Source: Rhodanobacter sp. C05 (GTDB lineage: Bacteria > Pseudomonadota > Gammaproteobacteria > Xanthomonadales > Rhodanobacteraceae). From it: a DNA stretch of 64,000 nt. The notes beneath the pieces were generated by a model that was given only the letters and a program-made list of their open reading frames with translations, searched no databases and had not been told where the DNA came from. The first letter of the stretch is position 1. The number at the start of each line of letters is the position of its first letter. The stretch is taken from positions 124,001-188,000 of the forward strand of contig NZ_MUNQ01000010.1 in the NCBI RefSeq assembly GCF_002001165.1, in the 5' to 3' direction. Positions 8,317 through 16,210 of the stretch are shown piece after piece. Both the position numbers and the translations under genes were made by a program.

Positions 8317-9243
8317 ATGAAAATCAATGGATATTTTATTTCTGTAATTATAGCCATTTCCGCTTTCATGGTAATGAGTGCGGGTTATGCACGCTCAGAC
8401 ACGCTGGATATATCAATTGCGGCAAAATATCAGGCATTCTATAAAGTCGAGAATTCACCTCTTAACGGACGCGAAAACGACAGGCCAAAGCTGACGTCCG
8501 CTGCGTACGAGCGAATTATGTCGCCATTACAGAAGAACGAATATTTGAATGCATACACGCCTGAAGAGTTGGATCTGCTTTTTCGAGCAGCTTATGGTGC
8601 TGTATTTTACACGCTCGATAGCAAATACGTTGCGGACATGCGGATTGACCTTGCGGAGCTCCATAAGCGTGGGGTGGCACTGGACCGCCATTACGAATAC
8701 TTATACAGGTCACTTATTATGGTTCGTAATTTTGATGCGGCTAATTCAGTGGCAGATGAATACCATTTTTCACGCGAAGATTTGCCGCATTTTGATCTGG
8801 CGGGATATTACGGAGATGGTCCTTCCGAATTGACATTGAGTCCTGACGGAAAAGAAATGATGCGAAGAAAAATAGTCCTTCCCCCTGGACCGCAAATCAT
8901 CGTTATCGGTCACCCTTTGTGTCATTTCTCGCAGAATGCATCAAAATTCATCGAAGATGATATCCAACTACGCGACGCATTTCTGAAGCACTCCAAATGG
9001 TTGATGCCGCAAGACGGACTGCTCAACCCTGATGTTGTCGGTAAATGGAATACGGAACATCCGGTATCGACGATGACCTACATTTTCCGCCAGAGTGAAT
9101 GGCCTATCATTGATGCATGGTCGACACCAAATTTCTACTTTTTCTACGATGGCCAACTCGTAGGCCGGTTGACAGGGTGGCCGCCCTCGGGAGGGGTGGG
9201 CGAACTTACCGTTGAGCTACGTAAAATCGGTCTCATCCACTGA
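8317..9243 (+). CDS. Secreted thioredoxin-fold protein with CxxS motif
   Basis: The 308-residue product starts with a convincing signal peptide (basic MKINGYF, hydrophobic core, cleavage after AGYA). The first ~190 residues are helical and unrecognised. The C-terminal third resembles a thioredoxin fold: a strand PQIIVIGHPLCHFS, where CHFS occupies the usual CxxC position, and later STPNFYFFYDGQLVGRLTGWP with the cis-proline and following strands. A single active Cys suggests an isomerase-like or trapping role rather than a dithiol oxidase. The frame continues upstream to ATGs at 8254 and 8269, but those would place the hairpin within the gene and spoil the signal peptide, so 8317 is preferred; its ribosome-binding site is weak. 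Codon use is AT-rich like its partner at 7680. Function unknown. Confidence 0.72.
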   Translation: MKINGYFISVIIAISAFMVMSAGYARSDTLDISIAAKYQAFYKVENSPLNGRENDRPKLTSAAYERIMSPLQKNEYLNAYTPEELDLLFRAAYGAVFYTLDSKYVADMRIDLAELHKRGVALDRHYEYLYRSLIMVRNFDAANSVADEYHFSREDLPHFDLAGYYGDGPSELTLSPDGKEMMRRKIVLPPGPQIIVIGHPLCHFSQNASKFIEDDIQLRDAFLKHSKWLMPQDGLLNPDVVGKWNTEHPVSTMTYIFRQSEWPIIDAWSTPNFYFFYDGQLVGRLTGWPPSGGVGELTVELRKIGLIH

Positions 9244-9310
9244 TCTTGCTCCCGTATTGGGGAAAGGAACGAGGTTGAGTTTCAAGTAACCGAGCTGATC
9301 CAGTTACACT

Positions 9311-9562
9311 GCAATCGCATTGATGGTGAGGTCACGTCGCGCCAGATCCTGCTCCAGCGTCACCGAAGCGTCGGCCTGGAACACGAAGCCGTGGTAGCCA
9401 CGTCCGGTCTTGCGCTCGGTGCGCGCCAGCGCATGTTCCTCGCCCGTCTTCGGATGCAGGAACACCGGGAAATCCTTGCCGACTGGCTTGTAGCCGAGTG
9501 CGAGCAAGTCTTCGGGCAGCGCGCCGACGACCAGATAGGTGTGCATACCGGATTCTGCCATG
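9311..9562 (-). pseudogene. Broken duplicate of the 5' part of cca
   Basis: This stretch repeats 7097-7409 almost base for base, with three mismatches near its left end. It lacks exactly 60 bases (20 codons) and, near its right end, one further base. The 60-base loss lies between two near-identical 13-mers, GCGCCGACGACCA and GCGCCGCCGACCA, at 7307-7319 and 7367-7379 of the intact copy, as expected for slippage or recombination between short direct repeats. It removes Gly7-Gly8, Arg11 and the DxD metal ligands, so the fragment cannot be active. The frame opens with MHTYLV, continues at VGALPEDLL and stops just after the NAIA motif. It is probably a relic of whatever event placed the AT-rich insert here. 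Confidence 0.9.
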
Positions 9563-9677
9563 CGGTCGCTCACCGGCGTGCATCACATCGTCGCTTTGGT
9601 ATCCGTTCAGCCCCGTGGCCATGATCGCGTGATCGCGCTGATATTCTGGCGCGCACTCTCCACGTGGAATCCGGATC

Positions 9678-10265
9678 ATGCAGCTGCGTAAACTTTTCTG
9701 GGTGTTGTTGCTATGGCCCATGCTGGTATCCGCGCACCATGCTGACAAGGACACGCGCGGTTTGCGCGATGTCACCGTGCTGATCATCCGGCACGCGGAG
9801 AAACCCGACCAGGGCAATGGCCTCAGCCCGCGCGGCGAGCAGCGTGCGCAGGCTTATGCCAGCTATTTCGATCCGTTCCAGCTCGATGGCAGCGCACTGA
9901 TGCCGCAACGCCTGATTGCCACCAGCGACAGCAAGGCGAGCATGCGCCCGCGGCTCACCTTGACGCCGCTGGCCGCCCGCCTGCAGCTGCCGATCGAGCA
10001 GCCATGGGCCGATGATCAAGTCGACGACCTGGCCAAGGAGTTACGCAAGAGGAACGAGGCGCCGGTGGTGCTGATCGCCTGGCATCACGGCCATATCGTG
10101 AAATTGATCGAGGCCCTGGGTGGTGATGCCAAGCAGCTACTGGGACGCAAGACATGGCCGGGCGATGTCTACAACTGGGTGGTGGTGCTGCATTTCGATG
10201 ATCGGGGCCGGTTGAACGAATCCGCCAGCCGGCTGGTGCAGGAGCATCTGCTGTTGGGTGATTGA
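9678..10265 (+). CDS. Secreted histidine phosphatase family protein
   Basis: Histidine phosphatase superfamily (phosphoglycerate mutase-like) protein with an N-terminal signal peptide ending at SAHHA, so it is probably periplasmic. The RHG-type catalytic motif appears as LIIRHAEKP near residue 37 (phospho-acceptor His), and a second conserved His lies in AWHHGH near residue 137. The 195-residue length fits the short SixA-like branch. The substrate is not predictable from the sequence; this branch acts on diverse phosphoesters. It stands between the cca fragment and the convergent lytic transglycosylase gene. The 152 bases after it show no clear terminator. Confidence 0.85.
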   Translation: MQLRKLFWVLLLWPMLVSAHHADKDTRGLRDVTVLIIRHAEKPDQGNGLSPRGEQRAQAYASYFDPFQLDGSALMPQRLIATSDSKASMRPRLTLTPLAARLQLPIEQPWADDQVDDLAKELRKRNEAPVVLIAWHHGHIVKLIEALGGDAKQLLGRKTWPGDVYNWVVVLHFDDRGRLNESASRLVQEHLLLGD

Positions 10266-10417
10266 GCGGGATGGTAGCGATTTCAATTGCCACGGTCTCG
10301 ATGCATGGTGGATGTGGCAAAGCAAGATTTGACCTTGGAGTTCTTGCGAGATGCGTGTGAACGCTGGACCAGGAATAGTCCTGCCGTTTAATCACCCCGC
10401 CCCTTAAATTAAAAGCT

Positions 10418-12466
10418 CTACGGTGAAGTGCGCGATGTGGAGGTGGCGTTGGCCGGTGTGCTGACCGGCACGGACGCCGGGCAGTCGATCGCTCTGCGTG
10501 CCATGCCGGCGTCCGGCAGTTGATACGGCTGACCGATCGCCGTAAGCCGCGAACTCATCGGCACCGCGTTGCCATGCAGGCGCCAGTCGTACATCACGCT
10601 GAAGTCCATCACGCGCGCCACGTATTCGCGGGTTTCCTTGAACGGGATGGTGGCGATGAACAGGTCAGGCGGCAGCTGGCTGCGTGCGGCCACCCATTGA
10701 TCCGCGCGATTGGGGCCGGCGTTGTAGGCGGCGCTGGCGAGCCAGGGGGCGCCGTTGTAGCGCGCCGCCACCTGTGCCAGGTAGCGCGTGCCGAGTTCGA
10801 TGTTGATGGCCGGGTCGTACAGCGTCTCGCCGCCGCCCCAGTCGAGGCCGTTGCGCTTGGCGACCAGTTCGGCGGTGGCCGGCACCAGCTGCATCAGCCC
10901 GCGCGCGTCGGCGCCGGAGCGGGCGTCGCTCACCCAGGCGCTTTCCGCGCGCAGGATGCCGTAGGCCCATGCGGGGTCGATGCCGGCCTGTTCGGCCTGC
11001 TTTACCAGGCCGTCCTGGCTGGCGAGCGGGAAGCGCAGCGTGTAGTAGTGCATCGCCTCGTCGTGGTTGAGGGTGAATGCCGCGCGGTCGTACCAGCCGC
11101 GGGCGTCCGCCAGCTTGACCGCCAGCACTTGCGTGCGTTCGTCGGCGCCATCCAGCGCGCGCGCCCATTCGCGCCGCGCCAGCTTCGGCAGATCCACCGC
11201 GAACAGCTCGAACGCGCGCTGCATGCTGGGTTGCGCAAGCAGCGCCTGCTCCTGCTGCGAGTCGTCGATCGGCGCACGCGGGCAGATCGCGTAGGGCTGG
11301 CCGAGCTGGTCGGCGGCGAGGAAGCCGAAGAACGTGGTCTCCCTGGCGAGGCTGGCGTACAGCGCCTGCGCTTGGCCGGTCTGGTTGGTGGCGGCCAGCG
11401 CGCGCGCGCGGAAGTAGCGCCACTCGCCATCCTGCTGCTGGCTGGTCGGCATCGCGTCGATCGCGGCCAGCACCGCTGGCCACTCCTGCTGCGCCAGCGC
11501 TACCCGTACCCGCCATTCGCGGCTTGCATCGGTTTGTGCGGCGGCGGACAGGGCGATCAGTCGGGCCAGTGCACCGTCGTCGTAATCGGTGGCATGGAAC
11601 AGTGCCAGCGCGTGCAGGATCTGGTTGCGTTGCGGCTCGCTGAAGCTGAAGCGGGCCTGCAGCTGCTGCCATGCGCTATCGGCGCTGGCAGACTGACGCC
11701 GCGCCAGCCGGCTCAACGCCAGCGTCACGGCTTGCGTGTAGCGCGGGGTGTCGGGCCAGTTGGCGGCGGCCACCGCGGCGCTTGCCGGGTCGCGCAAGGC
11801 CAGCGCCAGTTGCTGCGCGCTGGTGCGATCGTCTGCCGGCAGCCAGTCGGCCAGACTGGCGATCGTGCCGGCCTGACCGGCATCGGCGGCGCGGTCGATC
11901 CGCGTCCATAGCCGGGCGCTGGTCAGCAGGCCCTGATCGTGTGCGATGTTCAGCACCGGGTCGCAGGCACTCGGCAGATTCGGTTTCGCCCACAGCGCTG
12001 CCAGGTCCTGCTCGAAATCCAGCGTGCCGGCGCTGGCCAGCCGCGCCTGCAGCGCATCGCAGCTCAACGCGTCGTTGCTGCCGGGCTGGTACAGCGCGAG
12101 GAATCCGTCCCAGTCCTGGCGACGAGCCAGCTCCAGCAGGAAGTCGCGGCGCAGGTCGGCGGCGGGAATCCAGTCCGGGTATTGCTTCAGATACGACTCG
12201 ACGGTGGTGCGGTCGGTCTGCTGGATGTCGTGCTCAAGCGCGGCAGCCTGCAGGTAGGGATACAGCGGATAGTCATGCAGGCCGGCAGCCAGGTTGCGCC
12301 AGCCATCGCCACCCTGCTGTGCGGCGGCGTAGGCCTGCTTGAACGCGGCACGCTGGGCAGTGGCATTGGACCCGACAGCTTGCGCCGAGGTGACGGCCAG
12401 CAGGCAGCCGGCTGCCAACAGCAAACAGGTCAGCGAGGTACGCCGCGAGGGCAAACAAGAAAACAT
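10418..12466 (-). CDS. slt: Soluble lytic murein transglycosylase
   Basis: Periplasmic enzyme that cleaves peptidoglycan between MurNAc and GlcNAc, forming 1,6-anhydroMurNAc. The ATG at 12466 is supported by an AGGAG seven bases upstream and is followed by a signal peptide (TCLLLAAGCLLAVTSAQA). A long alpha-helical superhelix (about 35-470) precedes the SLT catalytic domain. That domain shows GILRAESAW (catalytic Glu), DARGLMQLVPATA, INIELGTRYLAQVAARY and SAAYNAGP, the classic Slt70 motifs. The product is 682 residues, somewhat longer than E. coli Slt70 (645). Divergent from the GH17-like gene at 12599, with 132 bases between the starts. Confidence 0.93.
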   Translation of the reverse strand: MFSCLPSRRTSLTCLLLAAGCLLAVTSAQAVGSNATAQRAAFKQAYAAAQQGGDGWRNLAAGLHDYPLYPYLQAAALEHDIQQTDRTTVESYLKQYPDWIPAADLRRDFLLELARRQDWDGFLALYQPGSNDALSCDALQARLASAGTLDFEQDLAALWAKPNLPSACDPVLNIAHDQGLLTSARLWTRIDRAADAGQAGTIASLADWLPADDRTSAQQLALALRDPASAAVAAANWPDTPRYTQAVTLALSRLARRQSASADSAWQQLQARFSFSEPQRNQILHALALFHATDYDDGALARLIALSAAAQTDASREWRVRVALAQQEWPAVLAAIDAMPTSQQQDGEWRYFRARALAATNQTGQAQALYASLARETTFFGFLAADQLGQPYAICPRAPIDDSQQEQALLAQPSMQRAFELFAVDLPKLARREWARALDGADERTQVLAVKLADARGWYDRAAFTLNHDEAMHYYTLRFPLASQDGLVKQAEQAGIDPAWAYGILRAESAWVSDARSGADARGLMQLVPATAELVAKRNGLDWGGGETLYDPAINIELGTRYLAQVAARYNGAPWLASAAYNAGPNRADQWVAARSQLPPDLFIATIPFKETREYVARVMDFSVMYDWRLHGNAVPMSSRLTAIGQPYQLPDAGMARRAIDCPASVPVSTPANATSTSRTSP

Positions 12467-12598
12467 GGGAACTCCTGCGGTCGATCCAGTGGCAGTGTAG
12501 TTCATGCCCCCTGGACGGCCAGATGAACATGGATCGTCGGCGCATTCTGGCGTGCCTGTTAAGCTGGCGCGCTTCGTCACCAGCATCGCGGAATCGGC

Positions 12599-14197
12599 AT
12601 GCCGTCAGCAGCTTCGCCCGTCCATTACCGGCAGGTATCCGCCTGGCTGGCGCTGATCGTGCTGGCGTTGGCCGGTGCATCCTGGTGGTGGGCGATCGGT
12701 CGCCCGGTGGCACTGCCGGATGCGCCATCCGCACGCATTGCCTGCGTGTCGTACGCACCGTTCCGCAACGAAGGAGAGACCCCGCTCGATCCGAACGCCT
12801 TCATCAGTCCCGAGCGCATTGATGCCGACCTGCGCGCACTCTCGCAACGCTTTGACTGTGTGCGCACGTATTCGCAGGGCCAGGGTTTGAGCGCAGTGCC
12901 GGAGATTGCCAACCGCTACGGCATGAAAGTGCTGCTCGGCATCTGGCTGGGCTTCGACCGCAAGACGAACGAGCAGCAGATTGCCCTGGGCATCGCCACT
13001 GCGCGCAGGTATCCGCAGGTGTTGCGTGGCGTGATCGTCGGCAACGAGGTACTGCTGCGTGGCGAGCAGTCATCGGCACAGCTGGCCGGTTACCTGCATG
13101 AGGTGCGTGCTGCAGTCAGCGTGCCAGTGACGTATGCGGATGTATGGGAGTTCTGGCTGCGCCATCCGGAGCTGGCCGGCTCGGTCGATTACCTCACGAT
13201 CCACATCCTGCCGTATTGGGAAGATCAGCCGGTGTCGCCGGAGCGCGCCGTGCAGCATGTGGAGACGGTGTACGCGAAAGTGCAGGCGGCGTTTCCCGGA
13301 CGTCGCGTGATGATCGGTGAAACCGGCTGGCCGAGCGCTGGACGGCCGCGTCAGGCAGCCAGTGCCAGCGTGGTCAACGAGGCGCGTTACCTGCGCGAAT
13401 TCCTGCGTTACGCCGCCACGGTACAGATGTCGTACAACGTGATCGAGGCATTCGACCAGCCGTGGAAGCGCGCGCAGGAAGGCACTGCCGGTGGTTACTG
13501 GGGCATCTTCGATGCGCAGGCGCGGCCGAAGTTCGCCATGGAAGGGCCGGTGACCGAGGAGCCGCACTGGTGGATCGGCTGGCTGGCCGGAGTGGCGGGC
13601 GCGTGGTTGTTCGCGCTGGTCGGCGCCTGGCGTCGTCGCTGGCGTGGTTGGCGCGGCTGGCTGGTTCTGAAACTGGCCGGCTTCGCCAGCGGCTGTGCGC
13701 TGGCCTGGCAGATCCGGCAGATGCTGTTCGCCTGCCGTGATCCATGGGAGTGGACGGTGTCGTTGCTTGCCTGTGCGCTGGCCCTGCTCGGCGCGCTGTG
13801 GCTGGTGCGCTGGATCACGGCGCAGATGGCCGGTGGTGCGTCGTCCCCGTTGCCACGCTGGTTGCGCTTCGGCTGGTTGTTCGTGCTGGCGTTCTATGGG
13901 TTGCTGCTGGTGTTCGATGGCCGCTATCGCGATTTTCCACTGGGCCTGTTCATGCTGCCGTGCATGGGTCACGCACTGGTGGGCTGGCTGTCCGATCGAT
14001 GTGCGGCGGCGATGCCGTTGCTGGAAGAGCGTTTCCTCGCCATGGCGGTGTCCCTGCTGGCGCTGATCGTGCTGGAGCAGGAGGCCTGGCTGACGCCAGT
14101 GGCATGGCTATGGCTGGGGCTGAATCTCTTGATCGCGTTGCCGGTGCTGGCTGAGTGGTGGCGTGGACGGCTGAACCTGCAGGCGAAGCAGGCGTAG
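12599..14197 (+). CDS. GH17-like glycoside hydrolase fused to a polytopic membrane domain
   Basis: The protein begins with one membrane-spanning or signal-anchor helix (about 14-34). A beta/alpha-barrel of the glycoside hydrolase 17 type spans about 45-310, with the acid/base Glu in IVGNEVLLRGE and the nucleophile Glu in MIGETGWPS. About seven or eight hydrophobic segments fill residues 325-525. GH17 enzymes act on beta-1,3-glucans, and membrane versions in proteobacteria (NdvB/NdvC-like) take part in making or branching periplasmic beta-glucans. This one lacks a glycosyltransferase 2 domain. The last 90 bases overlap the oppositely oriented small membrane protein gene. Confidence 0.82.
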   Translation: MPSAASPVHYRQVSAWLALIVLALAGASWWWAIGRPVALPDAPSARIACVSYAPFRNEGETPLDPNAFISPERIDADLRALSQRFDCVRTYSQGQGLSAVPEIANRYGMKVLLGIWLGFDRKTNEQQIALGIATARRYPQVLRGVIVGNEVLLRGEQSSAQLAGYLHEVRAAVSVPVTYADVWEFWLRHPELAGSVDYLTIHILPYWEDQPVSPERAVQHVETVYAKVQAAFPGRRVMIGETGWPSAGRPRQAASASVVNEARYLREFLRYAATVQMSYNVIEAFDQPWKRAQEGTAGGYWGIFDAQARPKFAMEGPVTEEPHWWIGWLAGVAGAWLFALVGAWRRRWRGWRGWLVLKLAGFASGCALAWQIRQMLFACRDPWEWTVSLLACALALLGALWLVRWITAQMAGGASSPLPRWLRFGWLFVLAFYGLLLVFDGRYRDFPLGLFMLPCMGHALVGWLSDRCAAAMPLLEERFLAMAVSLLALIVLEQEAWLTPVAWLWLGLNLLIALPVLAEWWRGRLNLQAKQA

Positions 14198-14542
14198 GCA
14201 ACCGATCAGCAGGGCCAGTGCACCGGGTTCAAAGCAGTACAGCTCCAACGCAAATAGCCCCAGTGCGGCGGCCAGCCACGCAGTCCATGGATTTTTCCAC
14301 AGCAGTGCGATCATCGCTGCGACCAGAGCGGCGGCACCGTAGACACTGACTCCGTAGGCGTGGTGCTGGAAGCCCAGCACCAGCCATTGCCGCCATTCGC
14401 ACCACGATGGGCTGTGCTCGCCACTGCACAACTGGCCGATGGCGCTGGACTCGATCAGGTCGTAGCGCAGCCAGGAGGCACCCAGTGCCACGCCCAGCAG
14501 CAACAGCCATGCGGCTGCAGATAGCCACACGCGTGCTTTCAC
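14108..14542 (-). CDS. Small hypothetical membrane protein, coupled to the EEP hydrolase
   Basis: The 144-residue protein has about four hydrophobic segments (near residues 5-25, 55-75, 80-95 and 95-110) and two cysteines in GQLCSGEHSPSWCEW between the first two, which may form a periplasmic disulfide. Start: the GTG at 14542 overlaps the upstream TGA as GTGA, a four-base overlap typical of translational coupling, preceded by GGAGG. The family is not recognised. The hydrophilic C-terminal tail overlaps the 3' end of the GH17-like gene on the other strand by 90 bases. Confidence 0.7.
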   Translation of the reverse strand: MKARVWLSAAAWLLLLGVALGASWLRYDLIESSAIGQLCSGEHSPSWCEWRQWLVLGFQHHAYGVSVYGAAALVAAMIALLWKNPWTAWLAAALGLFALELYCFEPGALALLIGCLRLLRLQVQPSTPPLSQHRQRDQEIQPQP

Positions 14543-15354
14543 TGATGACGCCTCCGCGCAGATGCCTTGCCACCGACATGCGCGGGCAGGCGGATATCCG
14601 CCGCCAGTGGCAGATGATCGGAAAATGCCTGTGGCAGCGCCCATCGCCTTTCCAGCCGTATCGCTGCCGAGGTGAGGATATGGTCCAGTGCGCGCCGCGG
14701 CTTCCAGCTGGGAAAGGTGAGCGTCGATTCGGCTGGCGGCTGTAGGCTGCATTTGTTGAACAAGTGGCGCATCTCCGCACTGTCGGGTTCGGTGTTCAGG
14801 TCACCCATCAGCACCGCGTGGGGGAAATCCTGCAGCAGCTCGGCGATGAAACCGAGCTGGCGCAAGCGTGCCGGTGCGCTCAGCGACAGGTGCGCGATCA
14901 TCACCGCCAGCGCGCCTTCGCCTTCGCCGAACTGGGCCAGCAGCGCGCCGCGGCCGGGAATGCGGCTGGGCAACGGGTAATCCAGCACCGAATGCGGCTC
15001 CAGTCGGCTGATCAGCCCGTTCGCCGTATGCGACAGCCGCGCCATCGCGCGATTCGGTTGATGGCACCAGTACGGCATCCCGGCGGTTTCGGCGAGATAG
15101 CGGGTCTGGTTGAGGAAACCCGAACGCAGGCTGCCGGCATCGGCTTCCTGCAGGCCGATCACGTCGAACTGCGGCAGCATCTCGGCGAGCCGGTCGAGGT
15201 TGTCCATCTTGCTGCGCCCCGGCAGCACCGCATTGATACTGCGGGTGACGTACTCGCTGTAACGCTGCACGCTGGCGCCGGCCAGGATGTTGCAGCTCAG
15301 CAGGCGCAGACGGCGCTCGGCAGGGGCAGCTTGGAGGGAAGCGGCGCGGGTCAT
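14539..15354 (-). CDS. Endonuclease/exonuclease/phosphatase (EEP) family hydrolase
   Basis: Metal-dependent phosphodiesterase fold shared by exonuclease III, DNase I and sphingomyelinases. Conserved motifs appear in order: LLSCNILAG near the N-terminus, DVIGLQEAD (metal-binding Glu), AHLSLSAPAR (catalytic His), MGDLNTEP (Asp/Asn), LDHIL and SDHLPLAADI (catalytic Asp-His). There is no signal peptide. An ATG three codons inside the longest frame is preferred. The substrate is unknown; nuclease, phospholipase and inositol phosphatase roles all occur in this fold. Translationally coupled to the downstream membrane protein at 14542, which suggests a membrane-associated task. Confidence 0.85.
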   Translation of the reverse strand: MTRAASLQAAPAERRLRLLSCNILAGASVQRYSEYVTRSINAVLPGRSKMDNLDRLAEMLPQFDVIGLQEADAGSLRSGFLNQTRYLAETAGMPYWCHQPNRAMARLSHTANGLISRLEPHSVLDYPLPSRIPGRGALLAQFGEGEGALAVMIAHLSLSAPARLRQLGFIAELLQDFPHAVLMGDLNTEPDSAEMRHLFNKCSLQPPAESTLTFPSWKPRRALDHILTSAAIRLERRWALPQAFSDHLPLAADIRLPAHVGGKASARRRHQ

Positions 15355-15477
15355 TGCACACACTGCACGGGGAAGGGATGCCGACGGTCGCGCAGACGAG
15401 CCGCCGACCGGACAGCATGATCCACCTGAAGTGAACCACGCACCAGCCGCGTTTCGGCGCGCCTGCAGCCGACCGGA

Positions 15478-16128
15478 CTACTTGCCGCTCAGTTCGCGCT
15501 TGGCCAGCCACAGCGCCACAGCGGCCAGCTGTTCCTGGGACTGGACATTGGTCACCTTGTATTTGCCATCGATCACGATGCTCGGGGTGCCGTCCACCTG
15601 CCATTTCTGGATCAGGGTCAGGTCGTTATTGAGTTTGGCGGTCGCTTCCGGTGAGGTGGCGATGCGCAGGAACTTGGCGCGATTGACGCCTTGCCCGGCA
15701 TAGAAATCGGCCAGCTCATCCATCGAATTGATCGGGTAATGCTCGTCGAACTTGGCCGTGAACAGCTGCCGGTGCGTACGGTCGACCACGCCGAGCTGGT
15801 TGGCCGCGTAATAGGCGCGCGCAAACGGCAGCCACTGCTCGCTGAAGGGCGCCGGCACCAGCTTGAATTCCACGCCGGCCGGCAGCTCCTTGCGAAGTTT
15901 CTCGGCGATCGGCGCGAAGTGCGCGCAGTGGATGCAGCCATAGGAAAACACCTCGACTACTTCCACCTTGCCCGTATCGCTGTAGCGCTGGTGCGGACCA
16001 GGCAGCGTCACGTATTCATTGCCTTCTGTATACGGCACCGGTGTGCCGGACTGGGCGGCGCAGGCGCTGGCCAGCAACAGGCCGCCAAACAGGGCAAGCA
16101 TATAGGGACGGGCAAATCGCTTGAACAT
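15478..16128 (-). CDS. DsbA-family thiol:disulfide oxidoreductase (CIHC)
   Basis: Periplasmic thioredoxin-fold oxidoreductase that introduces disulfide bonds into exported proteins. The 216-residue product has a signal peptide (LALFGGLLLASACA) and the active site CIHC in VFSYGCIHCAHF near residue 61. A helical insertion typical of DsbA follows, then the cis-Pro loop GTPSIVIDGKY. SACAAQ could also serve as a lipobox. The ATG at 16128 is chosen so that the signal peptide starts properly. It lies directly downstream of a second DsbA-like gene in the same direction, so the two probably form an operon. Confidence 0.9.
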   Translation of the reverse strand: MFKRFARPYMLALFGGLLLASACAAQSGTPVPYTEGNEYVTLPGPHQRYSDTGKVEVVEVFSYGCIHCAHFAPIAEKLRKELPAGVEFKLVPAPFSEQWLPFARAYYAANQLGVVDRTHRQLFTAKFDEHYPINSMDELADFYAGQGVNRAKFLRIATSPEATAKLNNDLTLIQKWQVDGTPSIVIDGKYKVTNVQSQEQLAAVALWLAKRELSGK

Positions 16129-16210
16129 GTGACGATCTCTTCGCAAGGTGGCGGTTCGGGTGCCGGCTGACCAGATTAACCGAACCGTTTGTGACCTACT
16201 TGCTCGTGGC

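Larger units (their letters stand above)
7412..9310. other. AT-rich inserted segment flanked by a partial cca duplication
   Basis: This segment of about 1.9 kb is visibly richer in A and T than its surroundings and uses AT-ending codons that the neighbours avoid. It is bounded on the left by the intact cca 5' end and on the right by a second copy of the same cca segment (9311-9562). The simplest reading is that foreign DNA entered near or inside cca, leaving or bringing a duplicate of its 5' end. No integrase, transposase or tRNA-derived attachment site is visible. It carries two genes (7680 and 8317), read in the same direction and separated by a terminator-like hairpin. Confidence 0.75.

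Noticed and set aside
9304-9573. Second cca gene as a functional short nucleotidyltransferase
   Set aside because: The catalytic GG/DxD section is deleted and the frame stops right after the NAIA motif, so no active enzyme is possible.
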